Shown piece after piece: positions 15,129 to 16,337 of a stretch of 16,337 nucleotides of DNA. The DNA is from JABABD01 sp965530995. Lineage in GTDB: Bacteria; Bacteroidota; Bacteroidia; Flavobacteriales; Flavobacteriaceae. The notes under the pieces are model-generated. The model worked only from the letters and a program-made list of their open reading frames with translations. It made no database searches and was not told the origin of the DNA. Position 1 is the stretch's first letter, and each line of letters starts with the position of its first letter. Location of the stretch: positions 1 through 16,337 of the forward strand of contig CBESOB010000043.1 in the NCBI GenBank assembly GCA_965530995.1. Reading direction: 5' to 3'. Made by a program: the position numbers and the translations under genes.

Positions 15129-15158
15129 ATCAATAAGAGATAATAACACATTATTGAT
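15129..15158. repeat. Candidate operator: inverted repeat ATCAATAA / TTATTGAT
   Basis: The perfect 8-base inverted repeat has arms at 15129-15136 and 15151-15158, with centres 22 bases apart, about two helical turns. The right arm covers the TTG of the predicted -33 element of the DapA-family promoter. The position between the divergent AraC-type regulator and its probable target suits a regulator site, though AraC proteins often use direct repeats and the sequence is AT-rich. Confidence 0.35.
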
Positions 15159-15182
15159 TGGGGTATATAGTCATTAATTTTA
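15154..15182 (+). promoter_or_regulatory. Promoter of the DapA-family gene
   Basis: TTG at 15154-15156 and TAATTTTA at 15175-15182 (one mismatch to TAnnTTTG) are 18 bases apart. Transcription would begin near 15189, leaving about 17 bases before the ATG at 15206. This argues against the longer frame start at 15158, which lies inside the promoter. Confidence 0.4.
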
Positions 15183-15205
15183 CAGGACTAAAATATTTTA
15201 TTATT

Positions 15206-16123
15206 ATGAGCATACAATGGAAAGGCGTTATGCCAGCAGTTACAACAAAGTTCACGGATAAGGATGAGTTAGATCTAGAAACATTCCAATTAAATATTCA
15301 TGCACAGTTAGATGCTGGTGTTCATGGAATTGTACTAGGTGGAACCTTAGGTGAAGCAAGCACTTTGAGCGATGACGAAAAAAGAACGCTTACACGCACC
15401 ACAGTGGATATGGTTAAAGGTAAAGTCCCAGTATTGATCAATATTGCAGAACAAACCACAAAAGGCGCCATTGAGGCTGCTCAAAAAGCGGAAGAAGATG
15501 GTGCAAAAGGGTTGATGATGTTGCCGCCAATGCGATACAAATCAGGAGATAGAGAAACAGTTGAGTATTTCAAAGCCACAGCCAAAAGCACATCCTTGCC
15601 TATTATGGTCTATAACAATCCAGTGGATTATAAGATTGAGGTGACCATGGAGATGTTCGATGAATTGCTTAAATGCGACAATATAGAAGCGGTAAAAGAA
15701 TCGACGAGAGATATTTCGAATGTAACAAGAATCAAGAACCGTTTCGGAGACCGTTTGAAAATTATGACAGGAGTGGATACCCTAGCTCTTGAGAGTTTGC
15801 TTATGGGAGCGGATGGATGGGTAGCTGGTTTGGTATGTGCATTTCCAGCAGAAACAGTGGCTATTTATGAGCTTCAAAAAGCAGGACGAATTAAAGAAGC
15901 CATAGAAATATATCGTTGGTTCTTACCATTGTTAGAGTTAGATATAAACCCTAAATTAGTACAGAATATCAAATTAGCGGAAGTTGCTACAGGTATTGGT
16001 ACAGAAAATGTTCGTGCACCAAGATTGCCATTATTTGGAGAGGAACGTGATCATGTTTTACAAGTCATTGAAGAAGGAATGAAAACTAGGCCAACACTTC
16101 CAAATTATAAATCATTGCAATAA
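15206..16123 (+). CDS. Dihydrodipicolinate synthase (DapA) family lyase/deaminase
   Basis: This 305-residue TIM-barrel protein belongs to the class I aldolase DapA/NanA family. Family residues visible are GGTLGEASTLSDDEK (45-59), the YNNP tyrosine at Tyr136 and the Schiff-base lysine Lys164 in AVKEST, with GADGWVAGLVCAFP (201-214) later in the barrel. The start ATG at 15206 fits family length; the in-frame upstream TTG at 15158 adds residues that are part of the promoter. The housekeeping DapA role is unlikely because the gene is divergent from an AraC regulator. Family members in such loci include pyrroline-4-hydroxy-2-carboxylate deaminase of hydroxyproline degradation and sugar-acid dehydratases; the first is my preferred guess, from remembered flavobacterial gene order only. 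Its stop overlaps the next start by one base (TAATG). Confidence 0.88.
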   Translation: MSIQWKGVMPAVTTKFTDKDELDLETFQLNIHAQLDAGVHGIVLGGTLGEASTLSDDEKRTLTRTTVDMVKGKVPVLINIAEQTTKGAIEAAQKAEEDGAKGLMMLPPMRYKSGDRETVEYFKATAKSTSLPIMVYNNPVDYKIEVTMEMFDELLKCDNIEAVKESTRDISNVTRIKNRFGDRLKIMTGVDTLALESLLMGADGWVAGLVCAFPAETVAIYELQKAGRIKEAIEIYRWFLPLLELDINPKLVQNIKLAEVATGIGTENVRAPRLPLFGEERDHVLQVIEEGMKTRPTLPNYKSLQ

Positions 16124-16337
16124 TGCTGGACATAAGGCCTTCATGCGAACTGTGTAATAAATCATTGCCCTTCGATTCTAAAGAAGCAATGATCTGTACA
16201 TTTGAATGTACCTTTTGTAAGGAATGTGTCGAAGGTGTTTTGCAAGAAGTTTGTCCGAATTGTGGAGGTGGATTTGAGAAACGTCCAATTCGCCCTGAGA
16301 GTTTATTAGTCAAATATCCCGTTTCAGAAAAGGTAGT
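16123..16337 (+). CDS. DUF1272 cysteine-rich zinc-binding protein (3' end outside window)
   Basis: The frame starts at the ATG at 16123-16125, overlapping the stop of the DapA-family gene, and runs off the right edge after 71 codons. The visible chain begins MLDIRPSCELCNKSLPFDSKE and has eight cysteines in four pairs or near-pairs: C8/C11, C25/C29, C32/C35 and C44/C47 (CPNCGG). This is the pattern of DUF1272, short proteins of around 60-90 residues that probably bind two zinc ions and have no known activity. The region RPIRPE after the last pair is also typical. Coupling to the DapA-family gene indicates co-transcription under the AraC-type regulator, but a functional link is unproven. Confidence 0.85.
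   Translation, partial: MLDIRPSCELCNKSLPFDSKEAMICTFECTFCKECVEGVLQEVCPNCGGGFEKRPIRPESLLVKYPVSEKV

Noticed and set aside
16086..16313. Minus-strand frame at the right end
   Set aside because: It is antisense to the DUF1272 gene, whose cysteine pattern on the plus strand is convincing.

Overview
The window looks like chromosomal DNA of a marine-type member of the Bacteroidota, most likely Flavobacteriaceae. The base composition is AT-rich, several genes are preceded by the Bacteroidota promoter element TAnnTTTG, leaders are A-rich without strong Shine-Dalgarno sequences, and several proteins (DUF4230, DUF4260, the YccA-like start with NPAFTNYFWGG) have a familiar flavobacterial look. No rRNA, tRNA, CRISPR, insertion sequence or phage gene was seen.

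Layout. (1) 1-3275, minus strand: an operon of a flippase-like membrane protein, a family 2 glycosyltransferase, a secreted/outer-membrane protein and the N-terminal part of a Bax inhibitor-1/YccA-type membrane protein. (2) 3304-7684, plus strand: a very tightly packed operon (gaps of -4 to 6 bases) with a small outer-membrane barrel protein, ruvC, hemW, a cyclase-family metal hydrolase, DUF4260, DUF4230 and an MmcQ/YjbR protein. (3) 7685-8024: a 340-base non-coding leader with candidate promoters and inverted repeats. (4) 8025-12776, plus strand: a four-gene cassette of a free-standing acyl carrier protein, a glutamine-dependent asparagine-synthase-type amidotransferase, a divergent NAD-synthetase-like ATP-pyrophosphatase and an acyl/aminoacyl adenylate-forming ligase; a GNAT-like gene converges on it from the minus strand. 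(5) 13660-14238: a PhnA-domain protein. (6) 14235-16337: an AraC-type regulator divergent from a DapA-family lyase gene that overlaps the start of a DUF1272 zinc-binding protein gene.

How the genes may work together. Region 4 is the most unusual part. A ligase able to make an acyl or aminoacyl adenylate, a carrier protein to hold the product, and two different ATP-consuming N-transfer/amide-forming enzymes lie in one unit without ketosynthase, condensation domain or thioesterase. This suggests a small amide- or amidine-forming pathway on a carrier-bound acid, or on a surface sugar or lipid. I know of no experimentally defined product for this gene set. Region 6 resembles a regulated catabolic locus. 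From gene order I remember in flavobacteria, hydroxyproline degradation is a reasonable guess, but the genes that would prove it lie beyond the window. Regions 1 and 2 are mostly housekeeping or envelope genes.
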